A stretch of DNA of 64,000 bases from Ralstonia sp. NFACC01. GTDB taxonomy: Bacteria; Pseudomonadota; Gammaproteobacteria; Burkholderiales; Burkholderiaceae. A model generated the notes under the pieces. The model was not told the origin of the DNA, did not search any database, and saw only the letters and a list, made by a program, of their open reading frames with translations. Location: positions 1 to 64,000 of the forward strand of contig NZ_FOWV01000001.1 in NCBI RefSeq assembly GCF_900115545.1. Direction: 5' to 3'. The position numbers and the translations under genes are program-made. Positions 43,952 to 54,118 of the stretch are shown here, in pieces; within the stretch, counting starts at the first letter, position 1; each line of letters starts with the position of its first letter.

Positions 43952-45220
43952 ATGCACATCGCAGTAGTCGGCGCCGGCATCATCGGCATCAGCACGGCCC
44001 ATGCGCTGGCTCAGGAAGGCCATCAGGTCACCCTGATCGAGCGCCATCCGGGCCCGGGCGAGGGCACCAGTTACGCCAACGGCGGCCAGTTGAGCTACAG
44101 CTATGTGGCACCGCTGGCCGGCCCCGGCGTGCTTTCGCACGTGCCCGGCTGGTTGCTGCGCCGTGATTCGCCGCTGCGGCTGAAGCCATCGCTGGACCCA
44201 GCGTTGTTGCGCTGGGGGCTGCGCTTCATCGCGGCCTGCAATCGTGACCGGGCTGATCGCACCACGCGCGAGCTGCTTGCGCTGTCGTTCTACAGCCGCG
44301 CACGCATGGAAGCGTTGCGGGAGGCCTCGCCGGACTTGGCGTTCAGCTTTGCGCGTCGCGGCAAGCTGGTGGTGCATCGCGATGCTGCTGCATTTGAATC
44401 GGCCCGGGCCCAGGTCGGCTATCAGGCCACGCTCGGTTGCGAGCAGCATGCGCTGTCCGCCGACGAAACCGTGGCCCACGAGCCCGCGCTTGCCGGCGTG
44501 CGTGACCGGATCGTCGGCGCCATCTACACGCCCGACGAAGACGTGGCCGATTGCCACCAGCTCTGCGTCGGCTTGTTCAACCGGCTGCGCGCGATGCCCA
44601 ACGTGACGCTGCGCTTCAATACCGGTGTCGATGCGTTGTGGACCGAAGGCCGCCGTGTGCGCGGTCTGAAACTGGCCGGCGGTGAGCAGGTTGCCGCTGA
44701 TGCCGTGGTGATGGCCGCGGGCGTGACGAGCGCCGGGCTGCTCAGCCCATTGCGCATCGACCCGGGCCTGTATCCGCTGAAGGGTTACAGCATCAGCCTG
44801 CCGCTGGGCGAGGGCGATGTTGCCCCGGTGATCAGCGTGACGGATGCTGCGCGCAAGATCGTCTACGCCCGCATCGGGCAGACGCTGCGCGTGGCGGGCA
44901 TGGCTGATCTGGTGGGCTGGTCGACGGCGCTGGACACGCGCCGCGCGCAGACGCTGTATGACGAAACGCGCGCGCTGTTTCCAGGCGCCATGCGGGCGAA
45001 TGATGCGGGCGCCGATGCCGCACCCTGGGCTGGCATGCGCCCTGCGACGCCAACGGGCGTGCCCGTGGTGGGCGCATCGCCGGTGGAGGGATTGTGGTTG
45101 AACGTTGGTCACGGAGCGTTGGGCTTTACGCTAGCGCTCGGCAGCGCAGGCTTGCTGACCGACCTGATTGCTGGCCGCAAGCCCGCGATTTCCCCAGTGC
45201 CGTATGCGCTGGCCGCGTGA
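43952..45220 (+). CDS. D-amino acid dehydrogenase, DadA-type FAD oxidoreductase, 422 aa
   Basis: Oxidatively deaminates D-amino acids at the inner membrane and passes electrons to quinones. The N-terminal Rossmann motif is VVGAGIIGISTAHALAQEG. NGGQLSYSYVAPLAGPGV is typical of DadA, and a C-terminal FAD block reads LWLNVGHGALGFTLALGSAGLL. The length of 422 aa fits. It lies 124 bp before an amino-acid binding protein, suggesting shared use. Other DAO-family substrates cannot be excluded. Confidence 0.85.
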   Translation: MHIAVVGAGIIGISTAHALAQEGHQVTLIERHPGPGEGTSYANGGQLSYSYVAPLAGPGVLSHVPGWLLRRDSPLRLKPSLDPALLRWGLRFIAACNRDRADRTTRELLALSFYSRARMEALREASPDLAFSFARRGKLVVHRDAAAFESARAQVGYQATLGCEQHALSADETVAHEPALAGVRDRIVGAIYTPDEDVADCHQLCVGLFNRLRAMPNVTLRFNTGVDALWTEGRRVRGLKLAGGEQVAADAVVMAAGVTSAGLLSPLRIDPGLYPLKGYSISLPLGEGDVAPVISVTDAARKIVYARIGQTLRVAGMADLVGWSTALDTRRAQTLYDETRALFPGAMRANDAGADAAPWAGMRPATPTGVPVVGASPVEGLWLNVGHGALGFTLALGSAGLLTDLIAGRKPAISPVPYALAA

Positions 45221-45343
45221 CACAAGAACGAGATTCAGAACGAGATTCAAAGACCGAGCGTGCAGGCTAGACGATGTGCGTCTGGCCCGCGCCCATTGGT
45301 AACCCAAGTAGTCTGGAGCGAACACACCCATAGGAGGGGAAGC

Positions 45344-46267
45344 ATGAAGACCTTGCATTCGACCAAACGGATTCTGCGTGGCCTGACGCTGGTTGCGGCC
45401 GGTGCGCTGGCGGCGCTGTCGACCGGTGCGCAGGCGCAGTCAACCGACACGCTGGCCAAGATCAAGCAATCGGGCGTGATTTCGGTGGGCTATCGCGAGT
45501 CGTCCATTCCGTTCTCGTACCAGGCTGATGCCAATACGATCACCGGCTATTCGCAAGAAATCTCCAACATGATCGTTGCCGGCGTGGAAAAGGCGGTGGG
45601 CAAGAAGCTGCAAGTCAAGCTCACGCCGATCACGTCGCAGAACCGCATCTCGCTGCTGCAGAACGGGACGATCGACTTCGAGTGCGGCTCGACCACCAAC
45701 AACCTCGAGCGCCAGAAGCAGGTCGCGTTCTCGAACAACATCTTCATCTACGGCATGTTGATGCTGGTGAAGAAGGATTCGGGCATCAAGGACTTCCCCG
45801 ACCTGAAGGGCAAGACCGTGGTGACCACCGCCGGTACCACTGAAGATCGCATCCTGCAGAAGATGAACGGCGAAGCGAAGGATGCCGACAAGATGAACCT
45901 GATCCTGGCGAAGGATCACGGCCAGGCATTCCTGACGCTGGAATCGGGCCGCGCTGTGGCATTCGTGATGGATGAGCCGCTGTTGTACGGCGAGCGCACG
46001 AAGGCCAAGAACCAGGCCGACTGGGTGGTTACGGGCACGCCGCTGCAGACCGAAACCTACGCCTGCATGATGCGCAAGGACGATCCGGCGTTCAAGAAAG
46101 TGGCCGACGACGTGATTGCCGACCTGATGAAGTCGGGCAAGGCGAATGACCTGTACAAGAAGTGGTTCCTGTCGCCGATTCCGCCGAAGGGTTTGAACCT
46201 GAACTACCCGATGACGGCCGGCATGAAGGAGTTGTACGCACACCCGAACGACAAGGCGATCCAATAA
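45344..46267 (+). CDS. gltI: Glutamate/aspartate-type ABC transporter periplasmic binding protein, 307 aa
   Basis: A family 3 solute-binding protein very like GltI. The signal peptide ends GAQAQ, then TLAKIKQSGVISVGYRESS, PITSQNRISLLQNGTIDFECGSTTNN and ERQKQVAFSNNIF. GGAGGGGAAG precedes the ATG at 45344; an earlier frame start at 45260 lacks a signal peptide. The transporter genes are in the facing operon, which has a different binding protein of its own. Confidence 0.88.
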   Translation: MKTLHSTKRILRGLTLVAAGALAALSTGAQAQSTDTLAKIKQSGVISVGYRESSIPFSYQADANTITGYSQEISNMIVAGVEKAVGKKLQVKLTPITSQNRISLLQNGTIDFECGSTTNNLERQKQVAFSNNIFIYGMLMLVKKDSGIKDFPDLKGKTVVTTAGTTEDRILQKMNGEAKDADKMNLILAKDHGQAFLTLESGRAVAFVMDEPLLYGERTKAKNQADWVVTGTPLQTETYACMMRKDDPAFKKVADDVIADLMKSGKANDLYKKWFLSPIPPKGLNLNYPMTAGMKELYAHPNDKAIQ

Positions 46268-46290
46268 GCCGCGTTGTCGTGCATCCAAAG

Positions 46291-46322
46291 AAAACGGGGA
46301 ACAGTGTTCCCCGTTTTTTTAT
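46291..46322 (+). terminator. Terminator of gltI
   Basis: AACGGGGAACA faces TGTTCCCCGTT with almost no loop and is followed by seven T. It separates gltI from the convergent ABC operon and may serve both. Confidence 0.9.
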
Positions 46323-46341
46323 TTGGCCGCTGCCTGGCGGT

Positions 46342-47091
46342 TCAGGCGGGTTCGCTCCACGGTGAGCGGATGTCGGCCAGGAAGCGTTGTGCACGCGGGT
46401 GCTGGGGGCGCTGGAAGAAATCTTCGGGTGTGGCGCGTTCGAGCACCTGGCCCTGATCCATGAACAGGACGCGGTCGGCTACGTCGCGGGCAAAGCCCAT
46501 CTCGTGTGTGACGCAGACCATGGTCATGCCGTCGCGGGCGAGGTCCTTCATCACCAGCAGCACCTCGTTCACCATCTCCGGGTCCAGTGCCGAGGTCGGC
46601 TCGTCGAACAGCATGACGGGCGGTTTCATGGCGAGCGCACGGGCAATGGCCACGCGCTGCTGCTGCCCGCCCGACAGCTCGCCAGGGTAGGCGTCAGCCT
46701 TGTGGGGCAGACCCACGCGTTCGAGCAAGCGCATCGCAAAGTCCTTCGCTTCCTGTGGTGCCATGCGCTTGAGCTGCACCGGCGCCAGCGTGCAGTTCTG
46801 CAGGACGGTCAGGTGCGGAAAGAGGTTGAACTGCTGGAACACGAAACCGATGCCGCTGCGCAGCAGGTTGACGTCGACGCCCGGCGCATGCACTTCGTGT
46901 CCGTTGACGACGATGCGGCCTTTCTGAATGGCTTCGAGCCGATTCAGCGTGCGGATGAGCGTCGACTTGCCCGAGCCCGACGGCCCGCACACGACCACCA
47001 CTTCGCCCTTGGCAACGGTTTCGTTGATGTCGACCAGCGCGTGGTAATCGCCGTACCACTTGTCGACGTGTTCGATCGTGATCATGTTCAT
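46342..47091 (-). CDS. gltL: Amino-acid ABC transporter ATP-binding protein, 249 aa
   Basis: The cytosolic ATPase of a polar amino-acid importer. Walker A is GPSGSGKST, the signature is [15 protein letters not shown], Walker B is [14 protein letters not shown] and the switch His is in CVTHEMGFA. Size and motifs match GltL/GlnQ. The ATG overlaps the stop of the permease gene before it. It is the last gene of the - strand operon. Confidence 0.9.
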   Translation of the reverse strand: MNMITIEHVDKWYGDYHALVDINETVAKGEVVVVCGPSGSGKSTLIRTLNRLEAIQKGRIVVNGHEVHAPGVDVNLLRSGIGFVFQQFNLFPHLTVLQNCTLAPVQLKRMAPQEAKDFAMRLLERVGLPHKADAYPGELSGGQQQRVAIARALAMKPPVMLFDEPTSALDPEMVNEVLLVMKDLARDGMTMVCVTHEMGFARDVADRVLFMDQGQVLERATPEDFFQRPQHPRAQRFLADIRSPWSEPA

Positions 47092-47780
47092 GGTTTGGAC
47101 GGTGCATGTGCTGCAAGGCGGCGTTCAAGGTAGAACGCCACGCGCGTCAGGCTGAAGCACATGATGAAGTAGCTGATGCCGAGCAGGCCGTACACCTCGG
47201 CCGACTTGACCATCACGGCGGTGCTGATCTGCCCGGCCACGAACGACACCTCGGGCAGGCTGATGATGTAACCGAGCGAGGTCTCCTTGATGGTCGAAAC
47301 GAGCTGATTGACCAGCGACGGCAGCATGTTGCGCAGCGCCTGCGGCAGGATCACGCGGCGCATCGCCTGCATGTACGACAGGCCCAGCGAGCGGGCGCTT
47401 TCCATTTGCCCGCGCGGCAACGCCTGGATGCCTGCGCGCACGATCTCCGCCAGATATGCGCCGTCGAAGATCACCAGCGCGGTCAGCATGGTGCTGAACT
47501 GGTCCGTGCGCTGGCCGGTAACGGACGGCAGCAGGAAATACGCCCAGAAGATCACCATCAGCAGCGGCGTGCCGCGCACGATATAGACGAGCGCGGTGGC
47601 GGGCCAGCGCAGCGCGGCAATCGGGCTGACGCGGCACAGGCCCAGCAGGATGCCCACCGGCAGCGCAAGCACAAGGCCCGCGGACGCCAGCAGGAACGTC
47701 AGCGCCAAGCCGCCCAGCGGCCCATTCGGGTACTGGCCGATCAGGTAGTAGATACCGTAGGTTTGAATGAGATCGAGCAT
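47088..47780 (-). CDS. gltK: Amino-acid ABC transporter permease, 230 aa
   Basis: One of two inner-membrane subunits of the importer. It has about five helices and the EAA-type loop region, here [39 protein letters not shown]. The length fits GltK. It lies 2 bp after the partner permease gene. Confidence 0.88.
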   Translation of the reverse strand: MLDLIQTYGIYYLIGQYPNGPLGGLALTFLLASAGLVLALPVGILLGLCRVSPIAALRWPATALVYIVRGTPLLMVIFWAYFLLPSVTGQRTDQFSTMLTALVIFDGAYLAEIVRAGIQALPRGQMESARSLGLSYMQAMRRVILPQALRNMLPSLVNQLVSTIKETSLGYIISLPEVSFVAGQISTAVMVKSAEVYGLLGISYFIMCFSLTRVAFYLERRLAAHAPSKP

Positions 47781-47782
47781 GG

Positions 47783-48478
47783 CTACAGCGTCCGGACGGG
47801 GTAGCGATGCTGATACCAGGCGGAGAACACCGTGATCGCGATCGAGATGGTCAGATAGGCCGCGGTGGCAAACGCAAACGCCTCAAAGCCGCGGAACGTG
47901 GCGGACTCCACCTGCTGCGCCTGGTACATCAATTCGGCCACGCCGATCACCATGGCGATGCTGGAGTTTTTCCACAGGTTCAACGTTTGGCTGACCAGCG
48001 GCGGGACGGTCACGCGCAGCGATTGCGGCAGCACCACCAGCCGCATGGCCTGCAGGAACGAGAGTCCGAGCGCACGGCTGGCTTCCAGCTGTTCCTTCGG
48101 AATCGAGCGGATGCCGCTGCGGATGTCTTCCGCCATGTAAGCAGCCGTGTAGAGCACGAGCGCAATGACGGCGCTCGCGGCCTCGTAGTTCATGCTGTAG
48201 AGCCAGTCCCGGATGAACTCCGGCAGGATCTGCGGCGCGCCGAAATACCAGAACAGCATGTGGGCGAGCAGCGGCACGTTGCGGATGGCTTCGACGAAGG
48301 CTTGGCCGATGCCGCGCAGCGGTGCAGCCGGCGCCAGGCGCAGCAGCGCCACGACGATGGCAAGCGGCAGCGCCAGCACGAAGGCCAGCACGGAGAGCTT
48401 GATCGACAGGAAGAAACCGCTGACGAGCCACTGGTGATACTGCCCCGAGAGCAGCATCGACAAATCAAAATGGGGCAT
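47783..48478 (-). CDS. gltJ: Amino-acid ABC transporter permease, 231 aa
   Basis: The second permease subunit, with helices throughout and the loop EDIRSGIRSIPKEQLEASRALGLSFLQAMRLVVLPQSLR. It pairs with the gene after it as GltJ/GltK do. It starts 60 bp after the binding-protein gene. Confidence 0.88.
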   Translation of the reverse strand: MPHFDLSMLLSGQYHQWLVSGFFLSIKLSVLAFVLALPLAIVVALLRLAPAAPLRGIGQAFVEAIRNVPLLAHMLFWYFGAPQILPEFIRDWLYSMNYEAASAVIALVLYTAAYMAEDIRSGIRSIPKEQLEASRALGLSFLQAMRLVVLPQSLRVTVPPLVSQTLNLWKNSSIAMVIGVAELMYQAQQVESATFRGFEAFAFATAAYLTISIAITVFSAWYQHRYPVRTL

Positions 48479-48538
48479 GGAGATTCACCGCCCGGACGCA
48501 GTTTGGAAATCCGGTCCGGGCGGCCCGACCTTTAGCGA

Positions 48539-49384
48539 TTAATCGATCTTGTCGGTAGAAATCTTGAAGGTGCGCTGCGGGAAGGCCATCTTCGTATTCG
48601 GGCCGAACCACTTGTCGAACAGCTTCTGCGCCTCGCCGCTCTTTTCCATGCCCAGCAGCACGTCGTCAACCTGCTTCTTGAAGGCCGGCTCGCCCTTGCG
48701 GATGCCCAGTGCGAGGTGTTCGGTCGACAGGTTTTCCGGCAGCAGCGCGTAGTCCTTGGCCGCCGGGCCCATCTTGGCCATGTTGCCGATCAGCGTGGTT
48801 TCGTCGTTCACGTAGGCGACGCCCTTGCCTTGCTGCAGGGCCAGCAGTGCCTGCGGGCTGTTGTCGAACGAGACAACATCGGCGTTCTTGATGGCCTTGG
48901 CAATGTTGGCTTCCATGGTCGAACCCTTGACCGTCAGCAGCTTCTTGCCATCCAGCTGGCCGAGCGACGTGATGCCGCTGCTCTTCTTCACCATGGCCTT
49001 CTGGCCGGTGATGAACGTCGACACCGAGAAGTCGATCTGCGCCTCGCGCTCCTTGTTGTGCGTGAGCGAGGCGGCCAGCAGGTCCACGCGGCCTTGCTGC
49101 AGTTCGGGCAGGCGGGCGGCCACGGCCAGTTGCTTGAGCACGGGCTTGACGCCCAGGCTCTTGGCGATGGCGTCGCACATGTCGACGTCGTAGCCGACGA
49201 TCTCGCGGCTCATCGGGTCCTTCAGGAAGCTGAACGGCTCGTCGGTGCCGAGTACGCCGCAGACAAGCTCGCCTTTCTTCTTGATGTCGGAAATTTGATC
49301 AGCGTGCGCAGTGGCGGCGACCAGGGTGGCCGCAGCCAGGATGGCGGCACCCGCAAATTGCGTCAGACGTCGGTTTGTTTTCAT
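48539..49384 (-). CDS. Polar amino-acid ABC transporter periplasmic binding protein, 281 aa
   Basis: A family 3 solute-binding protein with a signal peptide ending ATAHA, then DQISDIKKKGELVCGVLGTDEPFSF. DVDMCDAIAKSLG and RVDLLAASLTHNKEREAQIDFS follow. It differs clearly from the GltI-like protein at 45344, so the operon may have its own substrate. GGAGGAAATCCG precedes the ATG at 49384. It is first in the operon. Confidence 0.87.
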   Translation of the reverse strand: MKTNRRLTQFAGAAILAAATLVAATAHADQISDIKKKGELVCGVLGTDEPFSFLKDPMSREIVGYDVDMCDAIAKSLGVKPVLKQLAVAARLPELQQGRVDLLAASLTHNKEREAQIDFSVSTFITGQKAMVKKSSGITSLGQLDGKKLLTVKGSTMEANIAKAIKNADVVSFDNSPQALLALQQGKGVAYVNDETTLIGNMAKMGPAAKDYALLPENLSTEHLALGIRKGEPAFKKQVDDVLLGMEKSGEAQKLFDKWFGPNTKMAFPQRTFKISTDKID

Positions 49385-49751
49385 CGGATTTCCTCCTTGA
49401 CGACTTGGGTGGTGAACAGTGTGCGAATCGAGATCGGATCGGGGATCGCCCGCGAGCATACCGGCGTATGCGCGATTTGCATGCGCGGACTTCGGATAAC
49501 CATATGACGGCGAGCGGAACGCCCAACTATAGTCCATGCCGACGCGGCGCAGATGGCAGACGGCAAGCAGGGCGGGGTGCAGTGCACGGGCGGGATGTTG
49601 GGGTTGCCGGGTTGCGCGCGTGCAGCCGGGTAAGGCTGGCGCAGCAAGGCAGGGGCCCGGCAGACGTTGGATGAAATGAGACTTTGTCTGCCATTAATGA
49701 CATGGCAGCCGACTGCACTCCATCAGGGGATTCCCGGGGCAGGGCTTGGGC
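49385..49751. other. Intergenic region upstream of the ABC operon
   Basis: About 370 bp, presumed to hold the promoter of the leftward ABC operon and the end of the secreted-protein gene. No gene, terminator or strong repeat is seen. Confidence 0.4.
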
Positions 49752-50330
49752 TTACAGCGCGCCGCAGATCGATTCGTTGATGGGCACGTCGCCCACGGTC
49801 TCGTGATCGTTGCCGCGATAGCGGTAGACCAGGCTGAGGCCGAGGCGCGTGAGGATGCGCACGTCGCCGTTATTGCAGATGTTCTTCTGCAGGATCGGAA
49901 CGAAATTCAGCCGAAAGCCTTGCGACGCGGCCGAGTGCGCTGCGTAGTTGGTCAGCGTGATGACGAAGACGAGGTTCTTCTTCTGCGCCAGCGAGCATTG
50001 CGCCAGCGAGGTTTCGCGGTCGAGCGGGACGGGGGTGAAGCGATTGATTTCAGCGCAGGCCTGAGCGAGGGCTCGGTCTGCATTGCGGGCAGGGCCCGTG
50101 AGGGCAGGCACACCGGCTGCGGCCGTGCTGCGACCCGTGGCGGCGCCCACCAGCATGCGGGCCAGCGGCGTCAATTCCTGCATGGCCGTCGCCAGCGACG
50201 TCGATTGGGCCCACACAGGGCTGGACAGCAACGGCAGGGCAAGCGTCAGGATGCACGAAGCACGCGCCCGGCGTTGGCGGCCTTTCACATCCAGACCGGT
50301 GTGAATGGCGGTGTGTTGAGTCACAGACAT
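49752..50330 (-). CDS. Uncharacterised secreted protein, 192 aa
   Basis: Not recognised. A basic N-terminus is followed by a hydrophobic signal segment ASCILTLALPLLSSPVWA and a mature part of about 155 residues. Three Cys (in QACAEIN, AQCSLAQ and KNICNN), with a fourth at the end (ESICGAL), could form two disulfides. The C-terminal half is beta-rich (NLVFVITLTNY, VRILTRLGLSLVYRYRG). AGAGG abuts the ATG at 50330; a GTG at 50351 is an alternative start. It stands alone between the ABC operon and the pca regulator. Confidence 0.7.
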   Translation of the reverse strand: MSVTQHTAIHTGLDVKGRQRRARASCILTLALPLLSSPVWAQSTSLATAMQELTPLARMLVGAATGRSTAAAGVPALTGPARNADRALAQACAEINRFTPVPLDRETSLAQCSLAQKKNLVFVITLTNYAAHSAASQGFRLNFVPILQKNICNNGDVRILTRLGLSLVYRYRGNDHETVGDVPINESICGAL

Positions 50331-50420
50331 CCTCTTTGCCCACGGAGCCACAATTTTATTGAAAAAACTGTCGGGATGCGAGGCGCGCAGCGCACTGGGC
50401 GCTGCCGCCTTTAACTCAGG

Positions 50421-51212
50421 TCAGGTCCGTACCCGCACCATGGCAGAAATACGCTCGGCCGCCTGCTGCAGCGGGCCGAGAAACTGCTTCGTCATCTGTT
50501 TGCCGGAAGTCCGGTTGGCCTGGCCGCTGATGTTCATGGCGGCGATGATATCCCCCGCGCGATTGCGGATCGGCGCCGACAGCGAAATCAGCCCTTCCTC
50601 AAGCTCCTGGTCGACCAGCGCCCAACCCTGTTGGCGCACGCCGGCAATGATCTTCTTCAGTGCGTCGACATCTGTGATGGTGCGTTGCGTGCGCGCCCGC
50701 CGGTCGGACTCGCGCAGTGCAATGTCGAGCTGGTCCTCGGGAAGGCCCGACAGCAGTACGCGACCCATCGACGTACAGAACGCCGGCAGGCGGCTGCCGA
50801 CAGACAGGTTCAGCGCGATGATCTTCTGCGTGGGCACACGCAAAACATAAACGATCTCCGTCCCATCCAGGACCGAGGCGGAGCAACTTTCGTGCACCGT
50901 CTGCACGAGTTCTTCCATCACCGGCTCGGCTAGGTTCCAGAACGGCATCGAGGTGAGATAGGCGAACCCGAGATCGAGGATCTTGGGCGTGAGGCGGAAG
51001 AGGCGGCCCTCAAAGCTGACATAACCCAGGCTGAGCAGCGTGAGAAGGATGCGGCGGGCGCCGGCGCGGGTCAGCCCTGTGGCCTCGGCGACTTCGGAGA
51101 GCGTTTGCTCGGGACGCTCAGCATTGAACGCGCGGATGACCGACAGGCCCCGGGCAAAGGACTGGACGTAGGAATCGCTGGGTTTTTCGGTGGGCAGTTC
51201 GGCAGCAGACAT
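50421..51212 (-). CDS. pcaR: IclR-family regulator of the beta-ketoadipate pathway, PcaR-like, 263 aa
   Basis: The N-terminal winged helix (SFARGLSVIRAF, TLSEVAEATGLTRAGARRILLTL) and C-terminal effector domain match PcaR/PcaU/PobR proteins, which respond to beta-ketoadipate or protocatechuate. The block CSASVLDGTEIVYVLRVPTQKI is typical of this group. It is divergent from pcaIJFBDC and a matching operator lies between them. Confidence 0.87.
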   Translation of the reverse strand: MSAAELPTEKPSDSYVQSFARGLSVIRAFNAERPEQTLSEVAEATGLTRAGARRILLTLLSLGYVSFEGRLFRLTPKILDLGFAYLTSMPFWNLAEPVMEELVQTVHESCSASVLDGTEIVYVLRVPTQKIIALNLSVGSRLPAFCTSMGRVLLSGLPEDQLDIALRESDRRARTQRTITDVDALKKIIAGVRQQGWALVDQELEEGLISLSAPIRNRAGDIIAAMNISGQANRTSGKQMTKQFLGPLQQAAERISAMVRVRT

Positions 51213-51303
51213 GCAAAGAAAGATGAAAGCGGTGCAGTAGCCTCAAGCCTACTGGCATTACCCCGGTTTCGCTACTCGAACGGTTGATCGGTATGCGTAC
51301 GCC

Positions 51304-51333
51304 TTGACACGCTTAGGAAGGCAGGCGTAGATT
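51304..51333 (+). promoter_or_regulatory. Candidate promoter of the pca operon
   Basis: TTGACA (51304-51309) and TAGATT (51328-51333) are 18 bp apart. The putative start lies just before the PcaR-type operator. Confidence 0.5.
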
Positions 51334-51344
51334 AGTTCTTGGAT

Positions 51345-51368
51345 CGAACTCGAGTTCGTATAGCGAAC
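51345..51368. promoter_or_regulatory. PcaR-type operator, three CGAAC/GTTCG half-sites
   Basis: CGAACTCGAGTTCG (51345-51358) is a perfect palindrome. It shares its right half with GTTCGTATAGCGAAC (51354-51368), a 15-bp palindrome of the same form as the Pseudomonas PcaR box (GTTCG-N5-CGNAC). A lone CGAAC lies further upstream at 51277-51281. Confidence 0.75.
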
Positions 51369-51537
51369 AAATGTAGGAAGATAAGCGTGGGCCGGACAGC
51401 AAAGGCCTGTGTCGATCCGATCGTCAAACAGGAGACTCGCACGCCGCCCGGTTGCGGCTCGGCCATGTCCGGCCCCCGCGATGCTCCGAACCGCGCTAGC
51501 CATCGAGAATGTGCGGCGCCCTTGCCGGAGAATGCAC

Positions 51538-52227
51538 GTGATCAACAAGCTTTGTTCGTCTGTGGAGGCCGCCCTGGCCGATATCCCGGACGGTGCCACC
51601 ATCATGATTGGCGGGTTCGGTACTGCCGGCATGCCATCGGAACTCATCGACGGGCTCATCGCGCATGGCGCGCGTGAGCTGACCATCATCAACAACAACG
51701 CCGGCAATGGCGAGATGGGCCTGGCCGCGCTGCTCAAGGCGCGCCGCGTGCGCAAGATCGTTTGCTCGTTCCCGCGCCAAGCCGATTCATATGTGTTCGA
51801 TGCGCTGTATCGCGCCGGCGAGATCGAGCTGGAACTGGTGCCGCAAGGCAACCTGGCCGAGCGCATCCGCGCCGCAGGTGCTGGCATTGGCGGCTTCTTC
51901 TGCCCGACTGCCTATGGCACGCAATTGGCCGAAGGCAAAGAAACGCGCATCATCGACGGCAAGCCGTACGTGTTCGAGTTGCCGCTGACCGCCGACTACG
52001 CCCTCATCAAGGCCCTGCGCGCCGACCGTTGGGGCAACCTCGTTTATCGCAAGACGGCGCGCAACTTCGGGCCGGTGATGGCAATGGCGGCCAAGTGCAC
52101 TATTGCGCAGGTCAGCGAGACGGTGGAGCTTGGCGAGCTGGACCCGGAGCACATCGTCACGCCGGGCATTTTTGTGAAGCGCGTCGTGCAACTCGGCAAC
52201 GCTGCGCAAGCGAAGGAGGCCGCATGA
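51538..52227 (+). CDS. pcaI: 3-oxoadipate CoA-transferase subunit A
   Basis: With PcaJ it moves CoA from succinyl-CoA to beta-ketoadipate. It has VINKLCSSVEAALADIPDGATIMIGGFGTAGMP at the start, NNNAGNGEMG and QGNLAERIRAAGAGIGGFF. GTG at 51538 is preferred because GGAG lies 7 nt upstream and the family usually begins (M/V)INK; an ATG at 51532 is nearly on top of the GGAG. The length is 229 aa. The start of a pca operon. Confidence 0.92.
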   Translation: MINKLCSSVEAALADIPDGATIMIGGFGTAGMPSELIDGLIAHGARELTIINNNAGNGEMGLAALLKARRVRKIVCSFPRQADSYVFDALYRAGEIELELVPQGNLAERIRAAGAGIGGFFCPTAYGTQLAEGKETRIIDGKPYVFELPLTADYALIKALRADRWGNLVYRKTARNFGPVMAMAAKCTIAQVSETVELGELDPEHIVTPGIFVKRVVQLGNAAQAKEAA

Positions 52228-52886
52228 GCGCCGAAACCACCGCCAAGATTCAACGCTGGACGCGCGACCAGATCGCTACGCGTGTGGCGCGTGATATTCC
52301 CGATGGCTCGGTCGTCAACCTGGGCATCGGCTTGCCGACGCTGGTGGCGAACCAGTTGCCGGCCGATCGCGAAATCATTCTGCACACCGAAAACGGCCTG
52401 CTGGGCATGGGCCCCGCGCCCGCGCCCGGGCAAGAAGACGAAGACCTCATCAATGCCGGCAAGCAGCCGGTCACAGTCAAGCCTGGCGCATCGTTCTTCC
52501 ATCATGCCGATTCGTTTGCCATGATGCGAGGCGGCCATCTCGACTATTGCGTGCTCGGCGCCTTCCAGGTGTCGGCCACGGGTGACCTTGCCAACTGGCA
52601 CACCGGTGCACCCGATGCAATTCCAGCAGTGGGCGGTGCGATGGATCTGGCCATCGGTGCCAAGCGTGTTTTCGTCATGATGGAGCACCAGACCAAGCAG
52701 GGCGAAAGCAAGATCGTGCCGTCGTGCACGTATCCGCTGACGGGGATCGGCTGTGTCGATACCATCTACACCGACCTCGCGGTGATCGACATCACGCCCG
52801 AAGGACTGGTGGTGCGTGAGATGGTCGACGGCCTCGATTTCGATACGCTGCAGACGATGACGGCGGCGCCGTTGCGTCGTGTCTAG
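52224..52886 (+). CDS. pcaJ: 3-oxoadipate CoA-transferase subunit B
   Basis: The catalytic partner of PcaI, 220 aa. The active Glu is in LHTENGLLGMGPAP, preceded by VNLGIGLPTLVANQL; GGHLDYCVLGAFQVS follows. The ATG overlaps the pcaI stop by 4 bp and has AAGGAGG upstream. Confidence 0.93.
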   Translation: MSAETTAKIQRWTRDQIATRVARDIPDGSVVNLGIGLPTLVANQLPADREIILHTENGLLGMGPAPAPGQEDEDLINAGKQPVTVKPGASFFHHADSFAMMRGGHLDYCVLGAFQVSATGDLANWHTGAPDAIPAVGGAMDLAIGAKRVFVMMEHQTKQGESKIVPSCTYPLTGIGCVDTIYTDLAVIDITPEGLVVREMVDGLDFDTLQTMTAAPLRRV

Positions 52887-52908
52887 AACTATTGGAGACA
52901 GAACAATC

Positions 52909-54111
<1,203 letters not shown>

Positions 54112-54118
54112 TACGGCC

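Noticed and set aside
49752-50414. Frame on the + strand opposite the secreted protein
   Set aside because: The - strand frame has a signal peptide and paired Cys; the + strand translation has no protein-like features.
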